This document shows, in pieces, positions 8,434 through 17,818 of a stretch of DNA of 37,074 nucleotides (positions within the stretch are counted from its first letter, which is position 1; each line of letters begins with the position of its first letter). A model generated the notes under the pieces. That model did not search any database and had not been told where the DNA came from. It saw nothing but the letters and a program-made list of their open reading frames with translations. Location: positions 1 to 37,074 of the forward strand of contig WTJO01000038.1 in NCBI GenBank assembly GCA_011524805.1. Direction: 5' to 3'. The position numbers and the translations under genes were made by a program. Source of the DNA: Alphaproteobacteria bacterium. GTDB taxonomy: Bacteria; Pseudomonadota; Alphaproteobacteria; Puniceispirillales; Puniceispirillaceae.

Positions 8434-10278
8434 ATGCAGCCACCTTCTGAAAATGCCGCACAGGAAGATACAGCCTATCGGGTGCTGGCCCGAAAATACA
8501 GGCCAGACAGTTTTTCGCGTCTGATTGGCCAGCAGGCGCTTGTCACCACCCTGACAAATGCCATCAAGATGGGGCGGATTGCCCATGCCTTTATGCTGAC
8601 AGGGGTGCGCGGTATTGGCAAAACATCAACCGCCCGGCTGATCGCAAAGGGGCTGAACTGCACAGGCAACACAGATGAAACCGGCGCACGCGAGGTTGAA
8701 CCCTGTAATATATGCGAATCCTGTATTGATATCGCCAATGGACGTCATATTGACGTGATGGAAATGGATGCGGCCAGCAAAACAGGGGTCAATGATGTAC
8801 GTGACATTATTGAAGGTGCGGCGTATCGGGCAGTGTCTGCACGCTATAAAATCTACATTATTGACGAAGTGCATATGCTGTCTGACAGTGCCTTTAATGC
8901 CTTGCTGAAAACGCTGGAAGAACCGCCTGAAAATGTGAAATTCATCCTTGCCACAACCGAAATCCGCAAAGTGCCTGCGACTATCCTGTCTAGGTGCCAG
9001 CGCTTTGATCTGAGGCGGGTGAAAACTGATGAGCTTGCCACCCATCTTGGCAGCATCGCCGAGGCTGAGACAATTTCGGCCGAACCTGCCGCGCTGAAAG
9101 CAATTGCCCGCGCCGCAGAAGGCTCTGTGCGTGATGCGCTATCCATGCTTGATCAGGCAGCTGCGATGAGCGCCGATAACATAACCGAACAGGCTGTCAC
9201 CGATATGCTTGGACAGGCAGGCGCAGAACAGGTAATTGCGATTTTAACAGCCTGTCTTGAAGGGCGCCCCGATGAGGCATTAGCGCAGTTCGAAAAAGCA
9301 GATAGTCAGGGGGCAGAACCCGAAATTATTCTGGCAGATATGCTTGAGATGATCCATCAGGCAAGCCTGATGGCCTCAGGTGCCAGTATCGAAGATGTAT
9401 CAGATGCAGTACGTGATGCTGTGGGGGCACTGGCAGGACAGGGTATTGCTCGGCTAGGGCGGGCATGGCAGCTATTGCTGGCTGGCCATGCAGAATTGCG
9501 AAATGCACCTCAGGCACGTTCTGCCGCTCAGATGGTGCTTATCAGACTTGCCCATATCGCACCACTGCCAACACCGGCTGAAATTATCCGCAAATTGCCA
9601 GAGGCACAAAAACAGACGCAAACACAATCTAGTCCTCAGGCAAATCCTCAGGCAACACCTCAGGCACAACCTGAAGCACAGGCGCAAAATCAGGCAGAAT
9701 CTGAGGCTACACGCTTGCCAGAAGCGCCAGAACCACAAGAACAAGCAGCGCCTAAGCCAGATATAGAAGAGATGCCGCCTGAAGCATCTGCCAGCCTGCC
9801 TGCCCAGCCAGACACAGCGCCAGCAGAAGCCTCACCAGAGCTTCAGCCAGAAGAAAAGCCAGATGAGAATATGGCGCCGATGCCTGATACGCTGGAAGCG
9901 ATCACTGATCTGTGTGAGGCGCAGGGCGAATTTATCATGGCCTCGTTTATCAGGCGGCACATGCGCCCTGTACTGGTAGAGGCTGGCAGAATTGATGTCC
10001 AGCTTACACAGGATGCAGATGACAGGATGCTAGCGAATCTTGCAAAATCGCTCGGCGGCTGGACAGGACGGCAATGGCTAATTTCGCTAAAACATGAAGG
10101 CGGAATGCCTACTATTGAAGAAGCGCAGGCACAGGCACAACAGGCCATATTTGACAAAGCGGCAACAGAGCCTCTGGTGGGGGCTGTGCTTGACACCTTC
10201 CCGTCGGCCAAAATAAGCGCGGTAAATGAAAATACGGGTACACAGGCGCAAGATGCTGGCGAACAGCAGAAAGGATAG
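8434..10278 (+). CDS. dnaX: DNA polymerase III subunits gamma/tau
   Basis: 'YRVLARKYRPDSFSRLIGQQALVTTLTNAI', 'GVRGIGKTSTARLIAKGLNC', 'IYIIDEVHMLSDSAFNALLKTLEEPPENVKFILATTE'. Confidence 0.97.
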   Translation: MQPPSENAAQEDTAYRVLARKYRPDSFSRLIGQQALVTTLTNAIKMGRIAHAFMLTGVRGIGKTSTARLIAKGLNCTGNTDETGAREVEPCNICESCIDIANGRHIDVMEMDAASKTGVNDVRDIIEGAAYRAVSARYKIYIIDEVHMLSDSAFNALLKTLEEPPENVKFILATTEIRKVPATILSRCQRFDLRRVKTDELATHLGSIAEAETISAEPAALKAIARAAEGSVRDALSMLDQAAAMSADNITEQAVTDMLGQAGAEQVIAILTACLEGRPDEALAQFEKADSQGAEPEIILADMLEMIHQASLMASGASIEDVSDAVRDAVGALAGQGIARLGRAWQLLLAGHAELRNAPQARSAAQMVLIRLAHIAPLPTPAEIIRKLPEAQKQTQTQSSPQANPQATPQAQPEAQAQNQAESEATRLPEAPEPQEQAAPKPDIEEMPPEASASLPAQPDTAPAEASPELQPEEKPDENMAPMPDTLEAITDLCEAQGEFIMASFIRRHMRPVLVEAGRIDVQLTQDADDRMLANLAKSLGGWTGRQWLISLKHEGGMPTIEEAQAQAQQAIFDKAATEPLVGAVLDTFPSAKISAVNENTGTQAQDAGEQQKG

Positions 10279-10284
10279 CCTATC

Positions 10285-10611
10285 ATGATGAAAAATCTTG
10301 GCGGCATGATGAAAAAAATGCAGGAAGTTCAGGCACGTCTGGAAGCATTGAACACAGAGATGGAAAGCCGCATATTTTCAGCTTCGGTCGGGGGTGGAGC
10401 CGTAACAGTCAATCTGACAGGCAAGGGCCGTATTGACAGCATTAAGATTGCACCAGAACTTTGCCAGAAAGATGAAGTCGAAACGCTGGAAGAACTGGTC
10501 GCGCTGGCAGTTAATACTGCCAAATCAGAGGCCGAGATTGCGCATAAACAGGCACTGGAAGAGATTACCGGCGGCATGCCATTGCCGCCCGGCCTGTCTT
10601 TGCCCTTTTAG
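10285..10611 (+). CDS. ybaB: YbaB/EbfC family nucleoid-associated protein
   Basis: 'MMKNLGGMMKKMQEVQARLEALNTEMES..SVGGGAVTVNLTGKGRIDSIKI', C-terminal 'GGMPLPPGLSLPF'. Confidence 0.95.
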   Translation: MMKNLGGMMKKMQEVQARLEALNTEMESRIFSASVGGGAVTVNLTGKGRIDSIKIAPELCQKDEVETLEELVALAVNTAKSEAEIAHKQALEEITGGMPLPPGLSLPF

Positions 10612-10680
10612 TCTGAGCGCACTATCTTATTTCCCATAGATATAGATATTACTGCCAGTCTCAAACAGGCCAGATAAAAA

Positions 10681-11328
10681 ATGCCAGATACACCGCTAGA
10701 TTTACTGATCAAACGACTTGCACGTCTGCCGGGGCTGGGGCCGCGATCTGCCAGCAGGGCGGCCTTATATCTGATTAAGCATAAAGAACAGCTGATGTTA
10801 CCACTGGCACAGGCGCTTGAAGATGCGGCGCATAATATGCGTGCATGCGCAGAATGTGGCAATCTGGACAGCACCGATATCTGCCATATCTGCACAGACC
10901 ATCGCCGTGATGCCAGACGGCTATGTGTTATTGAAGATGTCTCCGATTTATGGGCGATTGAACGTGCTGGCATCTTCACAGGCCGCTATCACATTCTTGG
11001 CGGCACCCTAAGCGCTATTGATGGCAGAGGCCCTGAAGAGCTGGGGATAGACAGGCTGGTGCGCCGTGCTACTGCTCTGACATCACCGAATAGCCGGCCA
11101 GATAATTCCAACCCGTCAGAGATATCAGAGGTGGCTGGGGGCGAGGTGATCCTTGCCACCTCTGCCACAGTAGATGGCCAGACAACTGCGCATTATATTG
11201 CTGAAAGGCTGGCCGGATTGCCACTCACACTGAGCAGACTGGCACATGGCGTGCCTGTCGGGGGCGAGCTGAACTATCTGGATGATGGCACATTGGCACA
11301 GGCGATGCGGGCACGACAGCCACTTTAG
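10681..11328 (+). CDS. recR: Recombination mediator protein RecR
   Basis: '[23 protein letters not shown]', Cys zinc motif '[22 protein letters not shown]', Toprim '[41 protein letters not shown]'. Confidence 0.97.
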   Translation: MPDTPLDLLIKRLARLPGLGPRSASRAALYLIKHKEQLMLPLAQALEDAAHNMRACAECGNLDSTDICHICTDHRRDARRLCVIEDVSDLWAIERAGIFTGRYHILGGTLSAIDGRGPEELGIDRLVRRATALTSPNSRPDNSNPSEISEVAGGEVILATSATVDGQTTAHYIAERLAGLPLTLSRLAHGVPVGGELNYLDDGTLAQAMRARQPL

Positions 11329-11419
11329 CATTTTTCTACCTTTTTTTCGCTATTTTCTCTATGTTGCCTGCTTAAGAAGTATCTGCTTCGGTATTACCTG
11401 CCAGCGATATAGTTTCGGG

Positions 11420-12583
11420 CTATTCATCTGCCGCTTTTTCGCCGCCAGATAGCTCATCTGCAAGTGTATCTTCAGAAATCTGGGGCGGCATGATGCTGTC
11501 TGTATCCTCTGTCAGTTCTGCTGGTTTATCATCAACATCATAATTCTGGATACGCTTGCCGCGCGAATTGATTTTCGAGGTTGAGATTTTGATATCGTGG
11601 ACATCTTTGACTGCCAGACTGAAGTGCCTGTCCAGTTTTTCAACCCGCGTGCCAAGCCGCATCACATCATCTGTCAGCAGGCCAATCTCTTTCTGGATAA
11701 GGGCTGTCTGTTCACGCATGCGCGCATCACGTAATACCGCCCGTACCGTATTCAGAGTGGCCATCATGGTGGTTGGCGAAACTATCCAGACGCGTGCAGC
11801 ATAGGATTTATCCACAATATCCCGCATATGGGCATGCAATTCTGCATAAATCGCCTCAGAGGGCAGAAACAGACAGGCTGAATCAGATGTCTCGCCTGCA
11901 ATGATATATTTTTCATGGATATCTTTTACATGTTTCAGAATATCCGCCCCAAGCTGCTTGCGTTCTGCCAGCCTGTCCGCCTCGGAACCTGCCTGTTGCA
12001 TTCTGTGCCAAGCCTCAAGCGGGAATTTTGCATCTATCACAATATCCCCCGGTGGATTTGGCAGTTTCAGCAGACAGTCAGCACGCTTGCCATTACTAAG
12101 CTGAACCTGAAATTCATAGGCATCTGGCGGCAGGACATTACGTACCAGATTTTCCAGCTGCACCTCGCCAAATGCGCCTCTATCCGTCTTATTTGCCAGA
12201 ATATTATGTAGCTGGACTACCTGTCCTGTAAGCTGTTCTATCTGGGTATTTGCAGCATCTATTACCGCCAGCCTTTCAGCCAGCTTGTTCAGATTCTCAT
12301 GGGTCTTCTCGGAATGCTGATGTAGCTGTCTGCCCATCCGCTCATTCATTGTTGCCAGCGATTCTTCCAGCCTCTTTGACAGTGCTGCCATCTGCTCTGC
12401 CTGCGCCGAGGCCTGCGTGCCAGCCTGAAGGGTTATCTGTTCAAGCTGGCCCTTTAATGACAGCATATCATCTGGTGGCGCAGCGTCAGGATGCGCGCTA
12501 CGTGATTTCAGCACCAGCACAATAAGTACAATAATCGCCAGCAACACCACACCAAAGCCTGCAAGCACTATTGTCATCTGCAT
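11420..12583 (-). CDS. rmuC: DNA recombination protein RmuC
   Basis: N-terminal TM and coiled coil, then 'RGAFGEVQLENLVRNVLPPDAYEFQVQLSNGKRADCLLKLPNPPGDIVIDAKFPLEAWHRM' and 'IVSPTTMMATLNTVRAV'. Confidence 0.94.
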   Translation of the reverse strand: MQMTIVLAGFGVVLLAIIVLIVLVLKSRSAHPDAAPPDDMLSLKGQLEQITLQAGTQASAQAEQMAALSKRLEESLATMNERMGRQLHQHSEKTHENLNKLAERLAVIDAANTQIEQLTGQVVQLHNILANKTDRGAFGEVQLENLVRNVLPPDAYEFQVQLSNGKRADCLLKLPNPPGDIVIDAKFPLEAWHRMQQAGSEADRLAERKQLGADILKHVKDIHEKYIIAGETSDSACLFLPSEAIYAELHAHMRDIVDKSYAARVWIVSPTTMMATLNTVRAVLRDARMREQTALIQKEIGLLTDDVMRLGTRVEKLDRHFSLAVKDVHDIKISTSKINSRGKRIQNYDVDDKPAELTEDTDSIMPPQISEDTLADELSGGEKAADE

Positions 12584-12810
12584 ATTGCGTTCCTTTCCTG
12601 CCAGTCGGCATCAAGACAATGTCTGACCAGTCCGGCCTTTTGCTGCATCTCAGGACTTGCAGATTGACGCTGTTATGGTCATATTGACTGCATAGTCTAG
12701 CATGGCAGAAAAAAAATGTAAGGCCGGTAAGAAATATATGCCAGCTAAATGATGGGGCAGCCCGCCCACTGGCCTGAATCATACGCATCTGTAACAGCAG
12801 AGGATACATT

Positions 12811-13320
12811 ATGACTGTTCACAAGATTGTTCTTCTGGCCGACCCTGTTCTCAGGCAGAAAGCGGCGCCTGTCGAACAGGTAGATGACGAGATTCGCCAG
12901 TTGATGGAAGATATGGTCGAGACCATGTATGATGCGGTGGGTATCGGGCTTGCCGCGCCGCAAATCGGGATTTCTAAGCGGCTGATTGTGATGGATTGCG
13001 CCAAAGATGATACCTCGCCAGAAATCTGGAAAATGATTAATCCCGAAATTATCAGCAGGTCCGAAGAAACCACAAAAATGGAAGAAGGCTGTCTGTCTAT
13101 TCCGGGCTATAATGGCGATGTGACGCGCCCTGCCGAGGTAGAGGTGCGCTATATGGATATAGACGGTACTGCTCAGCAGATGACAGCAACAGGCCTGCTT
13201 GCCGCCTGTGTCCAGCATGAAATTGATCATCTGGACGGCGTGTTATTTATTGATTATCTCTCGCGGCTAAAGCGGGATATGATGTTGCGTAAAATCGCCA
13301 AAGACCCTGCATTCAAATAG
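12811..13320 (+). CDS. def: Peptide deformylase
   Basis: 'GIGLAAPQIG', 'EEGCLSIPG', 'QHEIDHLDGVLFIDYLS', the three deformylase motifs. Confidence 0.97.
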   Translation: MTVHKIVLLADPVLRQKAAPVEQVDDEIRQLMEDMVETMYDAVGIGLAAPQIGISKRLIVMDCAKDDTSPEIWKMINPEIISRSEETTKMEEGCLSIPGYNGDVTRPAEVEVRYMDIDGTAQQMTATGLLAACVQHEIDHLDGVLFIDYLSRLKRDMMLRKIAKDPAFK

Positions 13321-13353
13321 GCTGTGTGCCGAACAGACACAAAAGAGTTTATC

Positions 13354-14319
13354 ATGAGCCGCACTGCACGACTTGTCTTTATGGGTAGTCCCGAATTTGC
13401 CCTGCCCAGTCTTGAGGCGCTGGCAGGTGCCCATGATATACGCGCTGTCTTTACCCAGCCGCCACGCCGCAAGGGCAGAGGCATGAAGCTTGAGCCAACG
13501 CCGATAGGTGCATATGCAGAACAGCATGGCATCGCCTGTTTCAGCCCGCAAAAGCTGACACCCGCAGAGCATGCGGAATTGCTGGCCAGCTATGAGGCGG
13601 ATATGTTTATTGTGGTTGCCTATGGCCAGATATTATCACGTCAGATATTGGATATTCCGGCGCTTGGCTGTGTTAATGCCCATGCCTCTATATTGCCAAG
13701 ATGGCGCGGTGCCGCCCCTATCCAGCGCGCTATTCAGGCAGGCGACACCATAACAGGCATTACCGCCATGATGATGGCAGAAGGGCTGGATACAGGCCCA
13801 ATGCTGAATAGAGCAAAGATTGAGATTAGCCCTGATATGACAGCCTCAATTCTGCATGACAGGCTGGCAGAAATGGCGGCCACAACCCTGCTAGATGCGG
13901 TTGACAGCCTGATGGCAGGCACTGCCACGCCAGAAACGCAGGATGAAGCGCAAGCCTGTTATGCAGCAAAAATTCAAAAAGATGAAGCCGCACTTTCTCT
14001 GGCAGGTGATGCGCACAGCCTAAGCTGTCATATCAGAGCCTTTAGCCCCTTCCCCGGCGCCTATATCCGGACAGTCTCGGGCAGGCTAAAACTGCTTCAT
14101 GCCAGCGTTGCAGAGCATACTGAAGCTGCCTGTGAAGGCCAGTTTCTGGGATGTGATAATGAGGGGCGGATGCTGATTGGCTGCGGGGATGGCGTGCTGG
14201 CCATCAGCCATGTACAGCTGGCAGGCAAAAGCCGGATGGGCGCAGCAGAGTTTCTTAATGGGCAGAGCTGGCAGACAGGCCAGCAGATTACCCTGCCGCC
14301 AGACAGTCACGGAGAATAG
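13354..14319 (+). CDS. fmt: Methionyl-tRNA formyltransferase
   Basis: 'LVFMGSPEFALPSLEAL', 'VVAYGQILSRQILDIPALGCVNAHASILPRWRGAAPIQRAIQAGDTITGITAMMM'. Start moved from 13324 to ATG 13354. Confidence 0.96.
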   Translation: MSRTARLVFMGSPEFALPSLEALAGAHDIRAVFTQPPRRKGRGMKLEPTPIGAYAEQHGIACFSPQKLTPAEHAELLASYEADMFIVVAYGQILSRQILDIPALGCVNAHASILPRWRGAAPIQRAIQAGDTITGITAMMMAEGLDTGPMLNRAKIEISPDMTASILHDRLAEMAATTLLDAVDSLMAGTATPETQDEAQACYAAKIQKDEAALSLAGDAHSLSCHIRAFSPFPGAYIRTVSGRLKLLHASVAEHTEAACEGQFLGCDNEGRMLIGCGDGVLAISHVQLAGKSRMGAAEFLNGQSWQTGQQITLPPDSHGE

Positions 14320-14322
14320 CAG

Positions 14323-15084
14323 ATGGCTGAGGCGTTGACGCGCTATCTGATCAGGATTGAATATGACGGCACCGGACTGGTGGGCTGGCAGCGTCAGGAT
14401 AATGGCCCGTCCGTTCAGCAATTTCTGGAAGAGGCAGCCGAAAAATTAACTGGCCAGCCTACGGCTATTCAGGGATCTGGCAGAACTGATTCAGGGGTGC
14501 ATGCGCTGGGGCAGGCTGCCCATCTTGACGTGCCAGCCCACCTTGATAAACGGGCTGTGATGCGGGGGCTGAATGCCTGGCTTCGCTCAGACCAGATAGC
14601 GGTATTATCCGCTGAACAGGTTGGTGATGAATTCAACGCCCGTTTTGATGCGATAGAGCGCCGCTATCTATACCGGATTCTGGACAGGCCCGTTCCGTCC
14701 GCAATTAACAGACACAGGCTATGGCATCACAAGGTGCCACTAGATGAAACTGCTATGCATCAGGCTGCACAGCATCTTGTGGGCAGGCATGATTTTACCA
14801 GCTTTCGGGCCACACAATGTCAGGCCAACAGCCCTGTGCGCACAGTTGATGCGCTAACTGTAAGCCGTGAGGGGGATGAAATTCACATTATCGCCATTGC
14901 CCGCTCATTCCTGCATCACCAGATACGCAATTTTGCAGGCTCGCTATCTCTGGTGGGACGCGGTAAATGGACAGAATCTGATCTGAAAGCCGCCCTTGAG
15001 GCATGTGATAGATCGGCAGCGGGGCAGACCGCGCCTGCACATGGTCTGTATCTGACAGACATTCTCTATCCTGAACAGAAATGA
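14323..15084 (+). CDS. truA: tRNA pseudouridine(38-40) synthase TruA
   Basis: 'RIEYDGTGLVGWQRQDNGPSVQQFLEEA', 'GSGRTDSGVHALGQAAHLD', 'FNARFDAIERRYLYRI', 'FLHHQIRNFAGSL'. Confidence 0.96.
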   Translation: MAEALTRYLIRIEYDGTGLVGWQRQDNGPSVQQFLEEAAEKLTGQPTAIQGSGRTDSGVHALGQAAHLDVPAHLDKRAVMRGLNAWLRSDQIAVLSAEQVGDEFNARFDAIERRYLYRILDRPVPSAINRHRLWHHKVPLDETAMHQAAQHLVGRHDFTSFRATQCQANSPVRTVDALTVSREGDEIHIIAIARSFLHHQIRNFAGSLSLVGRGKWTESDLKAALEACDRSAAGQTAPAHGLYLTDILYPEQK

Positions 15085-15098
15085 CGTGACCTGTCTGC

Positions 15099-17771
15099 CT
15101 AGCTTTTGGCTTTTGCCCTGATGCTTGCCTGTGCAGCTGCAAGCCGGGCAACTGGCACGCGGAAGGGTGAGCAGCTGACATAATCAAGCCCCAGCGTCTC
15201 ACAGAAATTCACCGATTTCGGATCGCCGCCATGCTCGCCACAAATCCCCAGCTTGATATCAGGACGGCTCTGTCTGCCCTTATCTGTGCCAATCCGCATC
15301 AGGCTGCCAACTCCCTCCTCGTCAATAGAGACGAACGGGTCAATAGGATAGATCTCCTGTGCCTGATAATCATGCATGAAACTGCCTGCATCATCACGGC
15401 TGATTCCAAGAGTTGTCTGGGTAAGGTCATTCGTGCCAAATGAGAAGAAGGCAGCATGTTCGGCAAGTGCATCTGCACATAAGGCAGCGCGTGGCAATTC
15501 AACCATGGTACCTACCATATATTCAAGCGTTATAGAGGTTGCCTCTGCTACCTCGGCGGCCACCCTGTCAATAATCGCCTTGCAGATTTCAAGCTCGCGT
15601 GATGTGGCAGCAAGCGGGATCATAATCTCGGGAATAGGGGCGCTATCCTGTCTTGCCACTTCGCTGGCCGCCTCAAAAATGGCACGTGCCTGCATCTCGC
15701 AAATTTCGGGATAGGAGACCGCAAGCCGGCACCCTCTATGACCAAGCATCGGGTTCGATTCTTCCAGCTTCAATTTGCGCTGGCGCGCAGTTGAAACAGC
15801 TACGCCAATAGCTTCGGCTACCTCTTCCAGCTCGCTATCTGTATGAGGCAGAAATTCATGTAACGGCGGATCAAGCAGTCTGATGGTCACGGGCAGGCCG
15901 GACATGATCGAAAATAGCTCGATAAAATCCTGTCTCTGCATCGGCAATAGCAACTCAAGGGCGGCACGCCGGCCGGCCTCGTCTGCGGCCATGATCATCT
16001 GGCGCATTGCCACTATTCTATCCTGATCAAAGAACATATGCTCGGTACGGCATAGCCCGATACCTTTGGCACCAAATTCACGTGCCACACGCGCATCATT
16101 CGGGGTTTCTGCATTGGCACGTACTGCCATTCTGCGATATTTATCAGCCCATCCCATAACGGTTTCAAATGCACCCGACAGGTTGGGCTGAACCATAGCC
16201 ACCTGTCCTGAATAAACCTCGCCGGCACTGCCATCAATGGTAATAACATCGCCAGCCTGAAGCTGCTGCTCGCCAAGATAGACAATGCCAGCATCAAAAT
16301 CTATCCGCACATCTGAAGCGCCCGATACGCATGGCCTGCCCATACCCCGCGCAACCACCGCCGCATGGCTGGTCATCCCGCCACGGGCTGTCAGAATACC
16401 GGCGGCGGCATGCATGCCATGAATATCTTCAGGACTTGTTTCAACCCGTACCAGAATAACCTTATCGCCCTGATTGGCGCGTTTTTCAGCTTCATCTGCT
16501 GTAAGCACAATCATACCGCTAGCCGCCCCGGGGGAGGCTGGCAGGCCGCGGGCTATCAGCTCTCTTGTTGCATCTGGATCAAGGGTGGGATGGAGAAGCT
16601 GGTCCAGACTTTCAGGGGCAATCCGGTCAAGCGCCTCGGATTCTGTGATCAATTTTTCTTCTGCCATCTGCACAGCGATATTAAGCGCCGCTTCGGCAGT
16701 GCGTTTTCCGCTTCTGGTCTGAAGCATATATAATTTATTCTGCTGGACAGTAAATTCCAGATCCTGCATATCGCCATAATGGCGTTCCAGCCTGTGGCGC
16801 ACATCATCAAGCTGGGCAAATACCTCAGGCATAGCCTCTTCAAGCGACAACGCATCATGCCCGCCCTGTTGTTTTGCCTCAAGGGTGAGCGGCAGAGGTG
16901 TTCTGATACCAGCGACCACATCTTCGCCTTGCGCATTAATCAGATATTCCCCATAAAACTGGTTCTCGCCTGTTGCCGGATTACGGGTAAACGCAACGCC
17001 TGTCGCGCAATCATCGCCCATATTGCCAAAGACCATTGCCTGAACATTCACAGCGGTACCCCATGATGCCGGAATATCATTTAGCCTGCGATAGGTAATG
17101 GCACGCTGATTCATCCAGCTTGCAAATACCGCGCTGATAGCGCCCCATAGCTGGGTGTTCGGGTCTTGCGGGAACGGCTCGCCTGTTTCATCCAGTACAA
17201 TCTGCTTAAAGCTGGCAACAAGCGCTTTGAGATCATCTGCTGTCAGGTCTGTATCGCTGACAACGTCTTTATCCATTTTCATATCATCCAGCGTATCTTC
17301 GAACAGGCCATGATCAACTTCAAGCACAACATCGCCATACATCTGGATAAAGCGGCGATAGCTATCATAGGCAAAGCGTGCATCACCACTTTGCGTGGCC
17401 AGCCCGTCACAGCTTTCATCTGTTAGACCCAGATTAAGTACTGTATCCATCATCCCCGGCATAGATGCCCGCGCGCCTGAGCGCACTGACAGCAAAAGCG
17501 GATTGTCCGCCGAGCCAAATTGCCGCCCTGTTTCTGTTTCAATCTGCGCAAGAGCTGACTGGATTTGCTGTGTCAGGATATCAGGATAGCTATGATCATT
17601 ATCATAATAATAGGTGCATAATTCGGTTGTAATGGTAAAGCCGGGGGGCACAGGCAGACCGATTGACGACATCTCTGCCAGATTAGCGCCCTTGCCGCCA
17701 AGCAAATTCCGCTGGCTTGCATCCCCGTCACATTGTGTTGCCCCAAATGAATAGACCCACTGTGTCATCAC
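15099..17771 (-). CDS. ppdK: Pyruvate, phosphate dikinase
   Basis: 890 aa: 'LLGGKGANLAEMSSIGLPVPPGFTITTE', 'GGMTSHAAVVARGMGRPCVSG', 'GLCRTEHMFF', 'FFSFGTNDLTQTTLGISRDDAGSF', 'GICGEHGGDPKSVNFCETLGLDYVSCSPFRVPVARLAAAQ'. Confidence 0.96.
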   Translation of the reverse strand: MMTQWVYSFGATQCDGDASQRNLLGGKGANLAEMSSIGLPVPPGFTITTELCTYYYDNDHSYPDILTQQIQSALAQIETETGRQFGSADNPLLLSVRSGARASMPGMMDTVLNLGLTDESCDGLATQSGDARFAYDSYRRFIQMYGDVVLEVDHGLFEDTLDDMKMDKDVVSDTDLTADDLKALVASFKQIVLDETGEPFPQDPNTQLWGAISAVFASWMNQRAITYRRLNDIPASWGTAVNVQAMVFGNMGDDCATGVAFTRNPATGENQFYGEYLINAQGEDVVAGIRTPLPLTLEAKQQGGHDALSLEEAMPEVFAQLDDVRHRLERHYGDMQDLEFTVQQNKLYMLQTRSGKRTAEAALNIAVQMAEEKLITESEALDRIAPESLDQLLHPTLDPDATRELIARGLPASPGAASGMIVLTADEAEKRANQGDKVILVRVETSPEDIHGMHAAAGILTARGGMTSHAAVVARGMGRPCVSGASDVRIDFDAGIVYLGEQQLQAGDVITIDGSAGEVYSGQVAMVQPNLSGAFETVMGWADKYRRMAVRANAETPNDARVAREFGAKGIGLCRTEHMFFDQDRIVAMRQMIMAADEAGRRAALELLLPMQRQDFIELFSIMSGLPVTIRLLDPPLHEFLPHTDSELEEVAEAIGVAVSTARQRKLKLEESNPMLGHRGCRLAVSYPEICEMQARAIFEAASEVARQDSAPIPEIMIPLAATSRELEICKAIIDRVAAEVAEATSITLEYMVGTMVELPRAALCADALAEHAAFFSFGTNDLTQTTLGISRDDAGSFMHDYQAQEIYPIDPFVSIDEEGVGSLMRIGTDKGRQSRPDIKLGICGEHGGDPKSVNFCETLGLDYVSCSPFRVPVARLAAAQASIRAKAKS

Positions 17772-17818
17772 ATTCTACCTTTTCTTCAGCTCGCCATATA
17801 GCTGGCTAGCACCTGTTA

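Noticed and set aside
9605-9630. A-rich 'CACAAAAACAGACG' in dnaX as a programmed frameshift site
   Set aside because: Zero-frame codons are CAA AAA CAG, which do not fit an X XXY YYZ slippery heptamer, and no supporting stem-loop was evident.
11329-11419. T-rich gap between convergent recR and rmuC as an intrinsic terminator
   Set aside because: T-runs are present but I could not find a convincing GC-rich stem directly before them.
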